Part shown: positions 23,346-35,407 of the stretch, piece after piece
Layout: each line of letters opens with the position of its first letter
Numbering within the stretch: the stretch's first letter is position 1
Assembly (NCBI GenBank): GCA_964036045.1
Contig: OZ038384.1
Location: 59,741,355-59,805,354 of the forward strand
Reading direction: 5' to 3'
From: Eutreptiella sp. 'Long Island Sound 2002'
Taxonomy: Eukaryota; Euglenozoa; Euglenophyceae; Eutreptiales; Eutreptiaceae
DNA length: 64,000 nucleotides
Translations under genes and position numbers: made by a program
The notes under the pieces: generated by a model
Database searches by the model: none
Seen by the model: the letters and a program-made list of their open reading frames with translations, nothing else
Told to the model about the DNA's origin: nothing

Positions 23346-23699
23346 TCTCCTTCCTATCCCTAATGGAGCCAATTCATCCACATTGGAGCCCGTGTCACAG
23401 TGACTTCGTGAGGGAAACTAGACCATGTATGACAAAATGTCGGTGAGATGCCCGAAAGCGATGAGTGAGATGCGAGCACTGGTCTTCAAAGCACCCCGTC
23501 AAGCCAATGAATGATTCAAAACAACAACCATGTCCAAGGTTAGGCGCCTTTCTGGTGAACAGCGGGGAGACTAGAGTGTAGCGTTCTCCAAAAAACGACG
23601 ACGAGTCACAACGGAATGCAGGGAATGCATGAACCCTATTCACCCTTCTATGCACAGTTAGTGAGAAGGATTGCATGGGGTGCATGCCACATCATTTAC

Positions 23700-25212
23700 G
23701 GGTGTGCAGTTCAATGGCCAACATAAGCTTACCGAAACTGCATTGCACACGTATCACGGACCAGAGAACCATGCTTGGAGACCGCCTACTTGCACATGAA
23801 GAGGCGCTACCTGTGGGCATAGGCTAAAGGGGACATGAATACACATGATACTTGAAAGAACAGGTAGAAGCACTGAGGGCATGAAGACTCCTACATGCGG
23901 CATGAACACCACAAGAGGTAGTAGCGCGGAAAGGACGAGATATGACAGCATTCTTAAGAAGTCACTTGATACTGCGACCTGTACCCACGTCCATGCAGAG
24001 AGTATTTGCCCGACCCAAAAATGTGAACCATGGTAAACAGGCCGTCAAGCTTCCCGTAAAAACTGAGGGATGTCTTGCCTAATAGCACGGGATACATTGG
24101 AGAAGGAGGAGGAGGAGGAGATGCAGTCCCCTATTGGGGCGCCCCTGCCAGCCCCATGGTGCCTGCCGGCCCCCACCCGATTGGGATGCACTCAACGATG
24201 GGCTTGGACCAACTCAACATTGTGGTGGAAGCTCATCCTCTTCGTCTCCTCCATGAAGCCACATAGGCTCCATTTGGGCTTGCGCGAGGGGGGGGGGGGG
24301 GGCTGAAGGCCCTGGCTCCATTGTCGGCCCAGCGCCCCCCCAAGGGATGCGTCCGCTCATAGCCTACCGGTGTCGCCCCCTAGCTCGCCAAAGTACTACC
24401 AAAGGGCGGTGTTTGGCCTGCAGGTCACGGGGGTGTGTTCCGCAGCTCAGCCCTCGATGCCCCACCCCCTACACCCGCCCTACTGCCCGCGGACTTGAAG
24501 CAAGTAGGGGCTCGGTCACCCGGGTCCATTGGGGGAATGCTCCTGCCGCGTATTCCACGATGGGGCTACCCCACATCGCTCTAGCAGGGGGATCCTGGTC
24601 CTCTCACCGCGCCATCCTTGGTGGAGCCCATCTTGCCCCGCCACAATCCAAACCGTGTCCAGTGGCGGCCGGCAAGAGTGGGTAGGGTTTCACTTGCCCC
24701 ACAGCAACCAACCCGATGTCCCTTGATAGCCACCCCTATCCACATGCCATCGGGGGACGGAGGGACTCGGGTCGCCCTGACGCTTGGGCGGGGGGATCAG
24801 TGGGCGAGCTGGGAGGGCACTTGGGTTTCCACGCACACTAGTTGCTCTATCCTTGCCCCTGCTCCTACCCCGGCCCCCACCCTTACCTCACCCACTATCC
24901 TTGCCTTGCCATAGCCCCTACCACAGCCCCTACCCCTCCCCCCATCCCCACCCGGGCCCGACCCTGCCCCACTCCCCTACCCCTACCGCTCACCCTTAGC
25001 CGGGGCGTGCTCCCGCCCCTGCCCTTATCCCCACTCTTTGTTGGTCAAAATTTTAGCCACCACAAAGCGAGGGTGTAGGTTGTGGGCTGGCCTTTTTTTG
25101 AACAAAAATCAGAGAGGGCAGCCCCCCCCCCCCCCCCCCCCAAGGGAACACACCCCGGGAGGGGCACAAAGGGGCTATACGCGGGCACCAATGCAAGGAG
25201 ATAGGGGAGGGC
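23700..25212. other. Interval with no gene called
   Basis: C-rich degenerate repeats (ccctaccccta-like) occupy 24850-25010. A 40-bp sequence (agccaccacaaagcgagggt and following bases) at 25055-25090 is shared with 9300-9340 next to the paralogous exon there. Poly-G/C runs lie at 24289 and 25122. Confidence 0.4.
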
Positions 25213-25920
25213 TCAAGAGCGGCAGTACACGGGGCGGTCAGGCGGTAGGGGGTTAACAACCGCTGCTATGGTGTAGGCGGGGGTGGCGTTCGTATCCTGG
25301 TCCTGTGCCTCGGCGTCAAGGCTGATGGGCGGCCGCAGGGGCGCGCTTGACCCTGTGCCCGCCAGTGAAGAAGGGGCCGGCGCTTCTTCGAGAGTTGGTG
25401 CCCCTGCTTGCTCCCCACGGGGCCCCACAACAGCAGCCAAAGCCCTCCGCCAAGCGGGCGCGCCTCACCTGGGGCAGGGGCATGGATGACGAGGTGCCGT
25501 GAGCCCCCCCCCCCCCCCCCCCGCCCGCCCCATGCTGTGCTCGCTTTGCATCTCTCGCTCCCCATTGCCATCTCATGTAGGTGCCGAGGGACGGGGACGT
25601 CCATCCTTAAGAGTAGGGGGAGGAATCGTTGCAGCGGCAACACGCTGGGGAGGCGCCCGGTCAGGGGGCTCCAGCAGTGCCTTGAGTGGTGGGCAGGGCC
25701 ACCAATCCCCTGTGCTCTGCCGGTTGATTCTATGAGGGGGAGCGTTGCACGACCAAGTGGCCGGGCGCCGCTCCCCCACGCGCCTAGCACAACGTGATAG
25801 GGGAAGTGACGCAGGGGGCAGTCCAAGAACGAGTGGATAGGCATCGCTCCCCGTCCTTCTTGCCGCAGCCCGTCCTCCTTCCCAACCTTGGGATGTAACC
25901 CGGTGCCACCGTGTTGCCAT
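25213..25920 (-). CDS. GC-rich unknown protein broken at a G homopolymer
   Basis: An ATG at 25918-25920, immediately after an in-frame TGA, opens a frame through INRQSTGDWWPCPPLKALLE and APPQRVAAATIPPP. After a G/C run of about 17 nt (25506-25522), a different frame carries AAVVGPRGEQAGAPTLEEA and ISLDAEAQDQDTNATPAY, ending PVYCRS-TGA at 25213. The two halves look like one protein disrupted by indels at the homopolymer, from sequencing error or real decay. No domain is recognised. Confidence 0.4.
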
Positions 25921-26721
25921 TCATGAACACGTTGAAGAAGGAGTCAAGTACTTACGGAACGAAGAGGTTGGGGTCGATTTTTTTCGGATGGGTATCCATT
26001 TTTCGCACACTGGTGGAAATTTATCGGGCCAGCCACGAGTGGCTTGTTATGCCCCACATACAAGATTCAAAGGGCACGGCACCATTTAGACGCGGCCTTC
26101 CACATCACCATCATGTACATGACCACTGCAAGCCGGCGGAGGCGGTCAAGTCACGCCCTTGGTCACCGTGTCCAACAAGCCGGCCTGATCAAAGCAACCA
26201 TCCAACAAGCAAAAAGTGTCCAATGCTGGTCATGCTTGCAAGATGCCCGTTGCTAAACGTGCCGCGGGCCCCGTGCAATGGTGGTCACAATTGCCCCGGG
26301 TATTGGCCTAGCTGGCTATGGCGTTGCTCACGCTGCCTTCCACTGGTGCCGACATTCAGCACCCATTCCCGGGCGGACATTGGGTGCAAAAAAAGGCACA
26401 AGTACAGTGAACCTATCCAATGAGAAGCCAAACACATGAAAGCGCAAAAAACAACAATAAAACCCTAGCCAAAGAACCTTACAATTGTGCACCATTATGG
26501 AAACCTTGCCAAAAAAAGACTAAATACCACGAAAAATTACAGAATTTGCAAGAATTACGAAAAATACAAAATATCTCGTTCATAATCTGCCCCCCCCACA
26601 CCCGCCTAAGGTCCTCAGGGACGCCCTGGCTACCCATGCCGAGGTTTGACCACCGCCCTGGTCCACCGTCCCATTCAGCAACACCCGCGTGCAATCCTTA
26701 GTAATTGGACTTGAACACTCA

Positions 26722-27108
26722 CCCTAGACGGCGATGCTTGCTTCTTGTTGGGCAACAAGATTGACCGGATTAGGGCAAGGGACCTAGAACCAGGAACACA
26801 CACTGTGATTAGGACGACCCATGAGCGTCGAGGATGTGGAGGCAGCAGCTAGCCCTTTGGGTGGGCTCGGCGGTGGCCGACACTACTCTAAACCCGTTGC
26901 GCGGCTTGGGGTAAGAGGGGAACCCCGGTGAACATCTCCACACAAGCGGCGGGACGGCATGGGTCCCCCTGCTCATGGGCACCGCGACGGCACGGGCGCC
27001 CCAAGCCCCCAAATTAGGCCGCAAATGCCGGCGCGCTCCGGGGGGATCGAACGGTGCGAAACGTTGCAGGAAGGGGAGGGGGGGCTGCGAGAGGAAACAG
27101 GCGGTCAC
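26722..27108 (-). CDS. Exon with two in-frame TAA ending at a GTGAGT donor
   Basis: The minus-strand frame encodes RHLRPNLGAWGARAVAVPM, then YPKPRNGFRVVSATAEPTQ and CLHILDAHGSS. TAA at 26809-26811 is followed by SQCVFLVLGPLP, TAA at 26770-26772 and SGQSCCPTRSKHRR. The frame runs straight into a consensus donor (GTGAGT at 26716-26721). A frame that reaches a good splice donor only by reading two TAA codons is one of the clearer pieces of evidence for UAA as a sense codon here. The protein family is unknown. Confidence 0.45.
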
Positions 27109-27454
27109 ATGGGTTCGCCCGGCGCCCCCCCCCTTTGCCCCTCACCCCCCCCCAACGCCCAGAACCCCCCGCCCCCTTCACATGCGCTATGTCGGGGTCT
27201 TGGGCCGGCGCTAGGGTAGTTGGGGGTGCTAGCATCTGGCCCAACGGCGGTCGCAGTGTGGTGTGACAGGGGCTCGCTTGAGTGGACCCCACGCCCCCTC
27301 TCCCCCTCCCATCCTTCAACGGGCCTAAAACGCCCCAACCCTACCCACCCCACGCCGGTGTGGCATCTGGGTAACAACCTTACAAACATGCGGTCGCAAA
27401 GCTAGTGCCCGGTGCACATGAACGGCATTCTAGATTTTGGTGCGGTGCGAAGCG

Positions 27455-28483
27455 TCAGCAGAGGCAAGGCCCGTCCCTAGGCCGAGGCAGGCACTGCAAC
27501 TGCGTCGTGGAATCCGCCCCTAACGGCACCGGCTCTGTTGTGCAGGCACCCGGCGAACGAGGGTTCTTGGCGGGGGGAACGGCAGTGCATCCCTTGGGTC
27601 TTCCTGCGGGCCTTTTTGCAATGAACCCAGTGGAATGCCGCGAGGACACGGTATGTGTCTTGTTTGTGAGCCTCACAATGTCATACACCCGGGTTCCGGC
27701 GCGAAGGTTCCCCGTGACCACGCGCACAATTGAGGCTACCTAGCACCATACCTTGAACTCCCGCTGGCCAACCTTGTTGCCCACCGCGGCATACATCTGG
27801 TAAGGGTAGTTGGCCCGGAGACGAGTCATAGCTAACGATCGCGAAGCACGGATAGCACAGAAAATTTTTGTCTTGTCTTCTTTGTGGTAGACATAGGGGA
27901 AAAGGTGCCGATCGACCACCTGGATGTAGCCCGGCCCTTGATGCACCAGCACCCGAAATTCTCCCATGTACACAGCTCGGGGGTGGAAGGTAAGCTAGAA
28001 ACCTTCGTAGGTAGCTATCACTTGCAAGTGTTTGGGACGTGACAAAAAGAAATTGGTCAAAACAGGAATCAGTAGGATACCGATGGACACGCATGGAAAA
28101 TTAGAGTAAAAGCACTATTGTACATGAATTGGCTTGCAATAGTCACCAACCTACCAGAGCCCCTCCAAGGTGCTGTTCGGGTACAATGTATGGTGTATGC
28201 AAGTGTGTGACACGTGGTGGTGGTTAGCTCGTGATGGCGAGCTGTGTGCCGTCATCGATTTACATCAGGGAAGCACAAAGCCATTCCCATTGATGTCGAA
28301 GCGTGACATGCGGGAAATTGCAAATGGTGCAACTTGCTAGCAGCATGTTGAGATGGAGAGCAGGTGCTAGTTCACCCACCCGCTTCTCCTTGACAATGTT
28401 CAACCAGGTCAAGAAGCCGTTGAGCACATGGGGGGACACATCGAGATGGGACTCCGCATCGCCCTTGGCCTCGAGCGCGGTTG
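27455..28483 (-). CDS. Unknown protein, two exons, TAA and TAG in frame
   Basis: Exon 1 (28155-28483) encodes GFLTWLNIVKEKRVGELAP, ALHLNMLLASC and RHQWEWLCASLM, then TAA (28260-28262), IDDGTQLAITS, TAA (28224-28226) and HTPYIVPEQHLGGAL. A 40-nt GTAGGT...AATAG intron (28115-28154) joins it in phase to exon 2. Exon 2 has SIGILLIPVLTNFFLSRP, TAG (27995-27997), FHPRAVYMGEFRVLVHQG, HLFPYVYHKEDKTKIFC, NYPYQMYAAVGNKVGQREF, TAG (27740-27742), VTGNLRAGTRVYDIVRL and a TGA stop. Upstream AG acceptors lie beside a CA microsatellite, so earlier exons probably exist. I cannot name the family. This is among the most convincing coding regions in the window. Confidence 0.6.
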
Positions 28484-28518
28484 TGTCTCACAAACAAATG
28501 CTGGCCAAGACTGCTCAA

Positions 28519-28519
<1 letters not shown>

Positions 28520-28563
<44 letters not shown>
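28520..28563. repeat. CA microsatellite
   Basis: About 21 CA units with one CAAACA interruption; probably inside an intron of the adjacent minus-strand gene. Confidence 0.9.
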
Positions 28564-28564
<1 letters not shown>

Positions 28565-29209
28565 TGAAAACACCAACCATAGCAACGTCTCAATACTGCA
28601 TTGCACCCAACACCCACGGATGCATACAGCACACAGTACCTGCACCATGTTTGACCCAATTCCATCGTCCAAAGGATAGCTCAGGGTCCTCCCTGGAATA
28701 GCTAAACTAACGGCACGCAAAAATCCTGAGGAATGGACAAACACAACAGGCGCAAATACTGCTCGTGTAGGGGCTGTGTGCAGGCAGAAATGATGCACAC
28801 TACACAGATTCGGCCAGACAAACACCGCAGTAGGAGAGCATTGAGACCAACCCACACTATCGAGAACACTGCATTTGTTGCCTGATGGAGCACGGCCCTC
28901 GAAACAGCATGCACATGCAATGGGAAAGACATACATCCCGCCCATTTTACCTTGAACACACACGTGGGAAGGCACATACACCACAGACCAACACGCGGAC
29001 ATGTGGACACATGCATCGCAAAGCATCAGCAGATAAAAGGTCCGTACACCGGCATCTGAATGTACGTTCATGCCACAGACTGGCGAAGACAAAGCACAAA
29101 TGCATAATGCATCCCCCCACACGGACACCATACACAATGCATGAAGCTGCACTTGCCGAAACATAAACAGCTGATGGATGGAGCCTTCGTCGTACATGAA
29201 TGCACGGCT

Positions 29210-29573
29210 CTAGGCACATGCATGACGCAAACATGTGTTCAACTGAGATGACAGTTGCACCTGAGAAACAATCTTCAACAATGCCATTTTTATTGCATGC
29301 ACCGATGCCCAGCCACTGCCGCATTGGTCTTGAAAGCTTTAGCACATTTTGCTCAACCACTTGTAGATCGGTCCGCTCTGCATGTGAGGCATTGGGTATA
29401 CCCAACAAGGGAAGGCCGGTAGATACACCCAGTAAAATCACAAGCACATTGTCCAGCCATCTCCGACCGACCGACAAGTGTCTGGACGGAACCTCCGAAG
29501 CACCGGCTTGCTTCATATAGCGGTCCGCCGAGCGCTTCTGGAACCGGTTCAATTGTTTTTTGGCATCAGGCAC
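29210..29573 (-). CDS. Exon encoding a possible membrane segment
   Basis: The minus-strand frame after an in-frame TGA encodes DAKKQLNRFQKRSADRYMKQ, GRRWLDNVLVILLGVSTGLP, ERTDLQVVEQNVLKLSRP and GATVISVEHMFASC. The segment NVLVILLGVSTGLPLLGI is hydrophobic enough to be a transmembrane or buried helix. The frame remains open further downstream but loses protein character, so the exon end near 29210 is approximate. Function unknown. Confidence 0.45.
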
Positions 29574-29674
29574 TCTTCAATGGGTGCCCTCACTCAAGGT
29601 CGGGGAGACGCCAGCTGCCCCCAGAGAAACACCGGCACAGTCAGACAATCAGTTAGCTATTAACGAAGTCATTC

Positions 29675-30090
29675 AAAAGCCCCCCACCCGCCCTCCAACA
29701 CCCAAATAGGGTGAAAAACACATGTAGAGGGTCTAAAACATAGGATATTTTGAATGGTCAGAATATCAAAAGAATTGGTTTTGAAAATTTCCACTTTTGA
29801 GCTGTCGAGAGTGGAAAATTGCATAAGCAGGTTGTGCCCCAGCCCCTTGCCCCCGTCCAAACACCCAAATAGGGTGAAAAGCACGTGAATAGGGTCTAAA
29901 ACATGCTTTACATAGGATATTTGATCATTGTGAATGCTCAGAATATTAAAATTTTTCAGTTTCGGAAAATTCCATTTTTGAGTTGCCGAGGTTGGAAAAC
30001 TGCATTGCCAGGTTATGCCTCAACCCCCTTGCCCCCCCCCCCCCCCCCCAAACAGCCAAATAGGGTGAAGAACACACAAAGAGGGTATTG
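29675..30090 (-). repeat. Approximately 180-bp satellite, two to three units
   Basis: Reverse-complement members of the family at 20605-20960. Units share acacccaaatagggtgaaaa, aggatatttt...gtcagaatat, cacttttgagctgtcga and tgcataagcaggttgtgcc. Confidence 0.75.
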
Positions 30091-30404
30091 CGCTTTTACT
30101 GTCCATGAGCCTATGTACAGAGGTCGAGGGGCTGGGGGGAAAGGGCTGATCTCAGAGTTCTGCGCCTTCCCCCCGGGCTGATTGCCCCCCGCCTGTGGTG
30201 CACGGCGGAACAGAGGGACGAGTCGGTCAAGACTATGTCTCTTCCGAGCTCGCCCTCCCGTGCGCCAGGTTAGGCATGTGGTGTTGCTTGTGAGGAGTGC
30301 ACGAGGGGGTTGGGGTGGGGGGGGGGGGGGCAGTCTACTGACTGTGGCATCTGAAGCTGTGCAGACAACAGTGCAGGCCAAAATAGTGCAGCAGATCCCA
30401 CAGA

Positions 30405-30507
30405 CCATAAAGGAGTCACAAAGAGTACCTTGCCCATCAATATTTAGTTTTATGACATGTCCTTGGACATCCCACCGCAGGCAATGCCATGCACCGTCAC
30501 ACAACTG
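30405..30507 (-). CDS. LamG-like exon
   Basis: After an AG acceptor (GTACAG) the minus-strand frame encodes LCDGAWHCLRWDVQGHVIKL then NIDGQGTLCDS. The D-G-x-W-H core and the following x-x-L-x-x-D-G turn match the centre of LamG domains. The donor is probably the GT right after the DSFM codons. Confidence 0.55.
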
Positions 30508-30509
30508 TA

Positions 30510-32699
30510 CCTACAGCAGGGAGTGCGGGATACCAACAAAGCACATCAGAACACAGCTCTCAGTCGCTCTTTCACAACACAATGGCACTACCTCAAGCTC
30601 CCCCGCCCAAGGGTTGTGTAAGGTTGAGTTGGGCAGGGCAAATGGGGTATGGTATGGTGTGGTATGAGGTGACCCAATTGATACAGGCTAGGAACATGGA
30701 GGCCGAAACCTGTTCATGGGAAGTGAGCCTGAAAACCCGTGGCACTGGCTATGATCCATCTCTGAGCAAGCCAGCGCTGAACTCATGCATGCACAGTGAA
30801 TACTTGCTGAAAAGCACAGAAAAGGGGGGCTCAAAGTTTCCAGAAAATGCTGGGGGTTGCAGGTTGGCTGGATTCAACAGCCCCACCTGCCAGAAAGACC
30901 CAAGTTGGATTCACTCCTTACAAGCCACCCATCAATGGCACCTGTCTCTTAGTCTTCCTCCTTCATGGCTGCCTCCTTTTTTGCCAACTCTTTTGCAAAT
31001 CTTGCAATTCCTCGGAAAAATTCATTTGGAAATGCGCCATGCATGAGGCCGTCCAAAGCGTCCAAACAGTCAATTTTTGCGAACAGCGAATTTTCGCGAA
31101 TTGGAAAAAGAATAAATATTTTGTCAAAATTTTTGCGTTGCGGGGCATAATGCCAAGAAGGTTTTTTTGCAGTTTTTTTTTTTTAGACATTGGTGTTTTG
31201 CGACAAGAAGGCCCAGCAAATGTTCAGAAAAACGTTTGCAATGAATTTTGTCAAAATGAAAATTTTGCACAGGAAGCATTCTTGAGGCCAATGGCATGTC
31301 CCCTCTGCTCCTTTTGCTTGCATGTGTTTCCCTACTCCTTGTGTTTTCACTACAACTGATCTTTCCACCAAAATTGTGCAAACTATTGCTTAAGTGTATG
31401 ACTCTTCCCTTCCCTTTGTGGAGACATGGTACAGGCACAGAAAGGAGCGTGGCTAAATTTGAGGAATGAACGAATGAATTTGTCGATGACAGTGCTGCCA
31501 ATCAAATCTGCTGCAAGAGAAAATGGAGCGAATGAATCGCATACAAATTGGTACAAGCGTTATGAAGCGCTCCCCATTGGTCAGCGCTATAGTGCCACCA
31601 CAGCCCCGGTACAACAACTACTGCACACATTCAAGGACCCAATGGGGCATCCGGGTGGCCGGGTACGGGTGTTATTGACAGTACTGACCATTCCCAGCAC
31701 AATGTTGCGAGCTGTTCAACATCTGCCTGTTCAAAACGCTCAGCATGCAATGGCAACTTCCGGCAGCCAAGAAGAAAAATAAGATTGCAAAAAAAACATC
31801 TGTCAAGCGCAAACGACCAACAACAGCCTACAGGGAACACACTGGCAAAAGAAATAATTATTTTTTTTAATTTGTGAAGAATTTCACCAATTCTGCAAGG
31901 CAACGTGAGAGAAGTATTTTTTTTTGTTTTTTATTCTTTGCAAAGCACATTTTTAAGCCAAACAAATGCTACAATAAAGCATTCTTGCAAAATTTCAAAA
32001 TCTCAACGGTGGCATGACTATGTGACAGCACCACCTGTGCCCAACCCATGCTTCTGCTTCTTTTCATGGCCACACCAACGGGTGCCATTGGTGCCCGAGC
32101 CTTCTGATTCAAATTCAACATTAGAACTGATGGTGCTTGAGAAGAGTGGGGAAAGGTGAATGATACACGGAGAAAAAACTAATCAGGATGGATGGAAGCT
32201 GTTGATGAGAGGTGTTTTGTTTTGTGCAGATCTTGCTTGTGCAATGAATGCACATCGTTAGCATATTTGGTGAGTCTAAACAAGTTTGGCATCTGTGCAC
32301 AAAAATTAGAGCCATCCACTACGCGACACTCAAAGGCAACCTTCAATTCGTTCTCACGGCCTCCTCCAATCATCAACAGTCCACATCAATAGGGTTGAAT
32401 GATGACCGATTGCAAGCAGGGTATGTATAAACGCCTGCCTACAAGGGTTTACATGGGCTGGCTGGCAGATCAACGAAGGACCCTTTTTTTTTGTTTTTTT
32501 TGTTTTTCTATTTTTATGTTCCATTTTACACATGCGAATGGCAAAAGCCTTTTGATGGAAAAGATGGGGTAGGGGTGGGGGGCCATGACTCCCTTTTGGA
32601 GGTTCTGCACACACGAATCGTACTTGATGGGTATGAAGCTATCTATGTATGGGTATAAAGGTATCAATTGTTGCATGTTGTTTGTAGTTTCCTATTTTT
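30510..32699. other. Interval with no gene called
   Basis: Contains AT-rich stretches (31880-31960) and T runs. Open frames up to about 185 codons exist on the plus strand near 30489-31046, but they lack motifs and overlap a region expected to hold minus-strand exons. Confidence 0.35.
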
Positions 32700-33360
32700 T
32701 TTGCAGCAACTTTATTGGGAAACCTGGTTCATTGCTCAATTTGGTGTGACCACTGTTATTGTTTCTTGTCTATTTTGTTTGGTCATTGTGGTTTATTTTT
32801 GGATGGTTTCAAGGATGTCATTGATTTCCTCACAGGCTCTAGATGGCTGTTGTTATTTCGTCGTGGGCTATGGATGGCTGCTGTTATATCTTGGTGGGCG
32901 ATGCATGGGTGCTGCTATTTCTTGGTGGGCTCTGAATGGATGTTGTCATTTCCCGATACCCTTTGGATGATGAACTTTCTTGAAAAAACCTTGTTTATTG
33001 CTCCATTTGGTGTGACCACTGTTATTGTTGATTGTTTATAGTGTTTCGTCATTGTTGTTTATTTTGGATGGTTTCAAGGCCGTCATTTATTTCCTCGTGG
33101 GCTCAGGATGGTTGTTGTGGTGGTCTCTTGTTGGGCTCTGGATGGTTGCTGTTATTCCTTGGTGGGCTCTAGATGGCTGTTGTTATTTCCTGGTGGGCTC
33201 TGCATGGTTGCTGTTATTTCGTGATGGGCTTTGGATGGTTGCCGTCATTTCATGTTGCCCTCAACGTGATTGTTGATATTACCCGACGGGCTCTCATATT
33301 ATCTCTTGACGCATTCTGCATGCTTGCTGTTATTTCGTGATGCGCTCTAGATGTCTTTGG
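32700..33360. repeat. 31-bp minisatellite and a duplicated ~130-bp block
   Basis: Units of about 31 bp (tggatggctgctgttatttc then ctggtgggctc) lie at 32830-32950 and 33090-33350. A block starting attgctcaatttggtgtgac is duplicated at about 32730 and 33000. The same 31-bp unit reappears at 56050-56130, beside a SINE-like copy. Confidence 0.8.
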
Positions 33361-33697
33361 ACGGTACTAGAAATACTGGCAGCCCCACAAACACAAACAC
33401 TAGCCCTCGCATAGCAATGCCGAAAACTGGTGTGGGATTCTCGTGTAATTGCATGTCGGAAGTCTTGATAACGGTCCTAATAAGGCTCGGAAAGTGGGGA
33501 ACACACCCGACCCAACCCAAACCACGCGACCAAAGGTGATCATCGAAAACCACCACCCATGGTCTATAATGGCAATCAATATTCATATCAGAAATCTAGT
33601 GGCCACTCAGAGCCATGAGCATCACACTCGGCACGCGGTGCATGCTTGACTCCGAGCAGCCACCGTCGCTCGTGGGGGTCTTCAAGGCCTTCATCAT
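33245..33697 (-). CDS. Unknown 150-codon protein with TAG/TAA in frame
   Basis: From ATG 33697 (MMKALKTPTSDGG) the frame runs 151 codons to TGA at 33245-33247. It passes a TAG before ISDMNIDCHYRPWVVVFDD, then reads LWSRGLGWVGCVPHFPSLIR, QLHENPTPVFGIAMRGLVF and VFVGLPVFLVPSKDI. A second TAG, a TAA and a tail derived from the 31-bp minisatellite follow. The stretch RGLVFVFVGLPVFLVP could be a membrane helix. Family unknown. Confidence 0.5.
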
Positions 33698-33749
33698 CGC
33701 CCCACTTCACAAAATGTTGCTGCTTTGATGGTGGACTGCGTGCATCTGT

Positions 33750-33780
33750 GTGGCTACTCTGGCACACACAGAGTAGCCAC
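33750..33780. other. Perfect 11-bp inverted repeat
   Basis: gtggctactct and agagtagccac face each other across a 9-nt loop, about 50 bp upstream of the gene start at 33697. It could be a hairpin or a protein-binding dyad; no function is assigned. Confidence 0.6.
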
Positions 33781-34225
33781 AATGTCATGGGATGAACGCA
33801 GCGAATGAGCGCACCGTCACACTACATTGTAATGATGGCCTCTACACACTTGGGGGGCCGAGGCACTACAGCTTGCCAGCTGTACTGTAACGCCGTTGTA
33901 CCATTCCCATTATTCGGACGTAGCAATTACTCATGCAATTGCCGCTCCGATTCGGTCCGTTGAAGGAGAGGTCATTGAGAGCTCGCAGTTCTTTGCGCTC
34001 GCCTCCGATAGCTAAATGGATCACGCAGCACGCAAGCAGGAGCTAGTGTACACACGAACGTTGTGCAAGGGGGAGATCTGTATCCCCCCCCCTGAGGGGG
34101 GGGGGGGGCGACTCCTCGGTCCTAGACGCCAACTACTCCTCCAACTGACCGTTAGCCCAAGGCCCCCTTGGGGGGGGGGGGCTTCTGGGAGGGACAATGG
34201 GAGGGGGGTGTTGGGGGGCGGTCCG

Positions 34226-34259
34226 TGATTTGATTTGATTTGATTTGATTTGATTTGAG
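34226..34259. repeat. (TTTGA)n microsatellite
   Basis: Six perfect pentamers. Confidence 0.95.
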
Positions 34260-34472
34260 GGCCGATCTTGAGGCTCATAGGCCCCCTGGGGGCGCTCGAG
34301 GGCGGTCCCGGCTCTGCATATCGGCCGGCCATGCATGCAGTGCACTCCCGGCCGCGTCCGTGGGCCAGGGGGGGCAGGCTTGTCGCCGTGCCGCGGGATG
34401 GGTGGGTGGGCAAGGGGGGGGGGGGGTCACGGTGGCCTCGGCGGACGTCCGCCCGGGGCCCGCACACCTGGG

Positions 34473-35407
34473 TCAGGGCGCACAAAAGGCGACCTGCACC
34501 CTGCGGCGCTGCCGCCACGCCCGCACGAGCTCGTGGGCCGCGAGCCACGCCCGCGCCGCGGCGTCGTCCCCCGCGCAGGGGTACTGGTGCTGCGGGGGCA
34601 GCAGGGGCAACCCCAGGGCGGGCAACACCGCATACCACACGGCGTATACCCTCGGGATCGAGGCCAGCACTGCCGCATACAGGTCCGGGAAATGTCAAGG
34701 GGCCTGTCGCCCCGGGAGAGGCACCGGACGGTGCCGTCGTGGGTGACACCCACCCAATGGCCTCCGGAGTCCTCCTCCTCGCCGTCCCACCCTTGGATCA
34801 GGAACACCCAGCGCTGGGGGGCGCTGGTCTAGGCCTGCGGGGTGGCGGCCCCGGCTCGGCGGATGGGGAAGGGACCCAGGTCCTAGAGCGGGGCCAGCAG
34901 AGGGGCCACCTGAGCGGGCTGCATGCCAACCCTCGAATGGAGGCGGGGAGACCGCCAAAACGGGACTGCCGCGCCATACCTCCAGCCGAGGGCCTCGTGG
35001 AGCGCGGGCCCTGACACCGCCAGGCCCTGGGGGACGCGCTGCAGGGCCGACAGCCCCCATCTCAGGCCCGCCCCCGTAGCTGTCCAGTGGAGGAAGTACC
35101 CGATGAGGATGTCCTCCAGGCTGAGGAGGCTTGGGGGCTGCACCCCGAGGGCGTGTAGCGCACAGGCGACGCTCGCGAGGGACTGCTCGGTGCGTGGGAG
35201 GCGGGGGGGCAGCGCTTGGCTCACATGGGCGAGCCAGAGGCATAGGGCTGGCGCCGGGTCGCACCGCGCCATCCAGCGGCGCGTCTGCTGCTGCGAGGTG
35301 TGCAAGCGGCTGCGGGGAACCGGCTACAACCCACGACGGCCCATCCGGTACGGGGACGGCGGCGGGAGGGCGCGGTACGGAAGGTACACAATATTGCGCC
35401 GCGGCAT
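34473..35407 (-). CDS. Unknown GC-rich protein with three in-frame TAG
   Basis: From ATG 35407 (MPRRNIVYLPYRALPPPSP) one frame runs about 234 codons. It passes TAG at 35324-35326, 34883-34885 and 34829-34831 without any TAA or TGA. Clear protein segments flank each TAG: LHTSQQQTRRWMARCDPAPA, SLLSLEDILIGYFLHWTATG and ALHEALGWRYGAAVPFWRSP before; GPFPIRRAGAATPQA and RWVFLIQGWDGEEEDSGGHW after. Near 34705 a one-base shift, as if a T were missing, is needed to enter PDLYAAVLASIPRVYAVWYA and the end FCAP-TGA. The G-G-H-W-V-G-V block recalls the His box of papain-fold peptidases, but no partner Cys was identified, so no function is claimed. Confidence 0.6.

Noticed and set aside
28409-29197. 262-codon minus-strand open frame.
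   Set aside because: Runs through the CA microsatellite as a Val-Cys repeat and ends out of frame with the well-supported exon at 28155-28483; composition is Cys/Val-rich and unconvincing.
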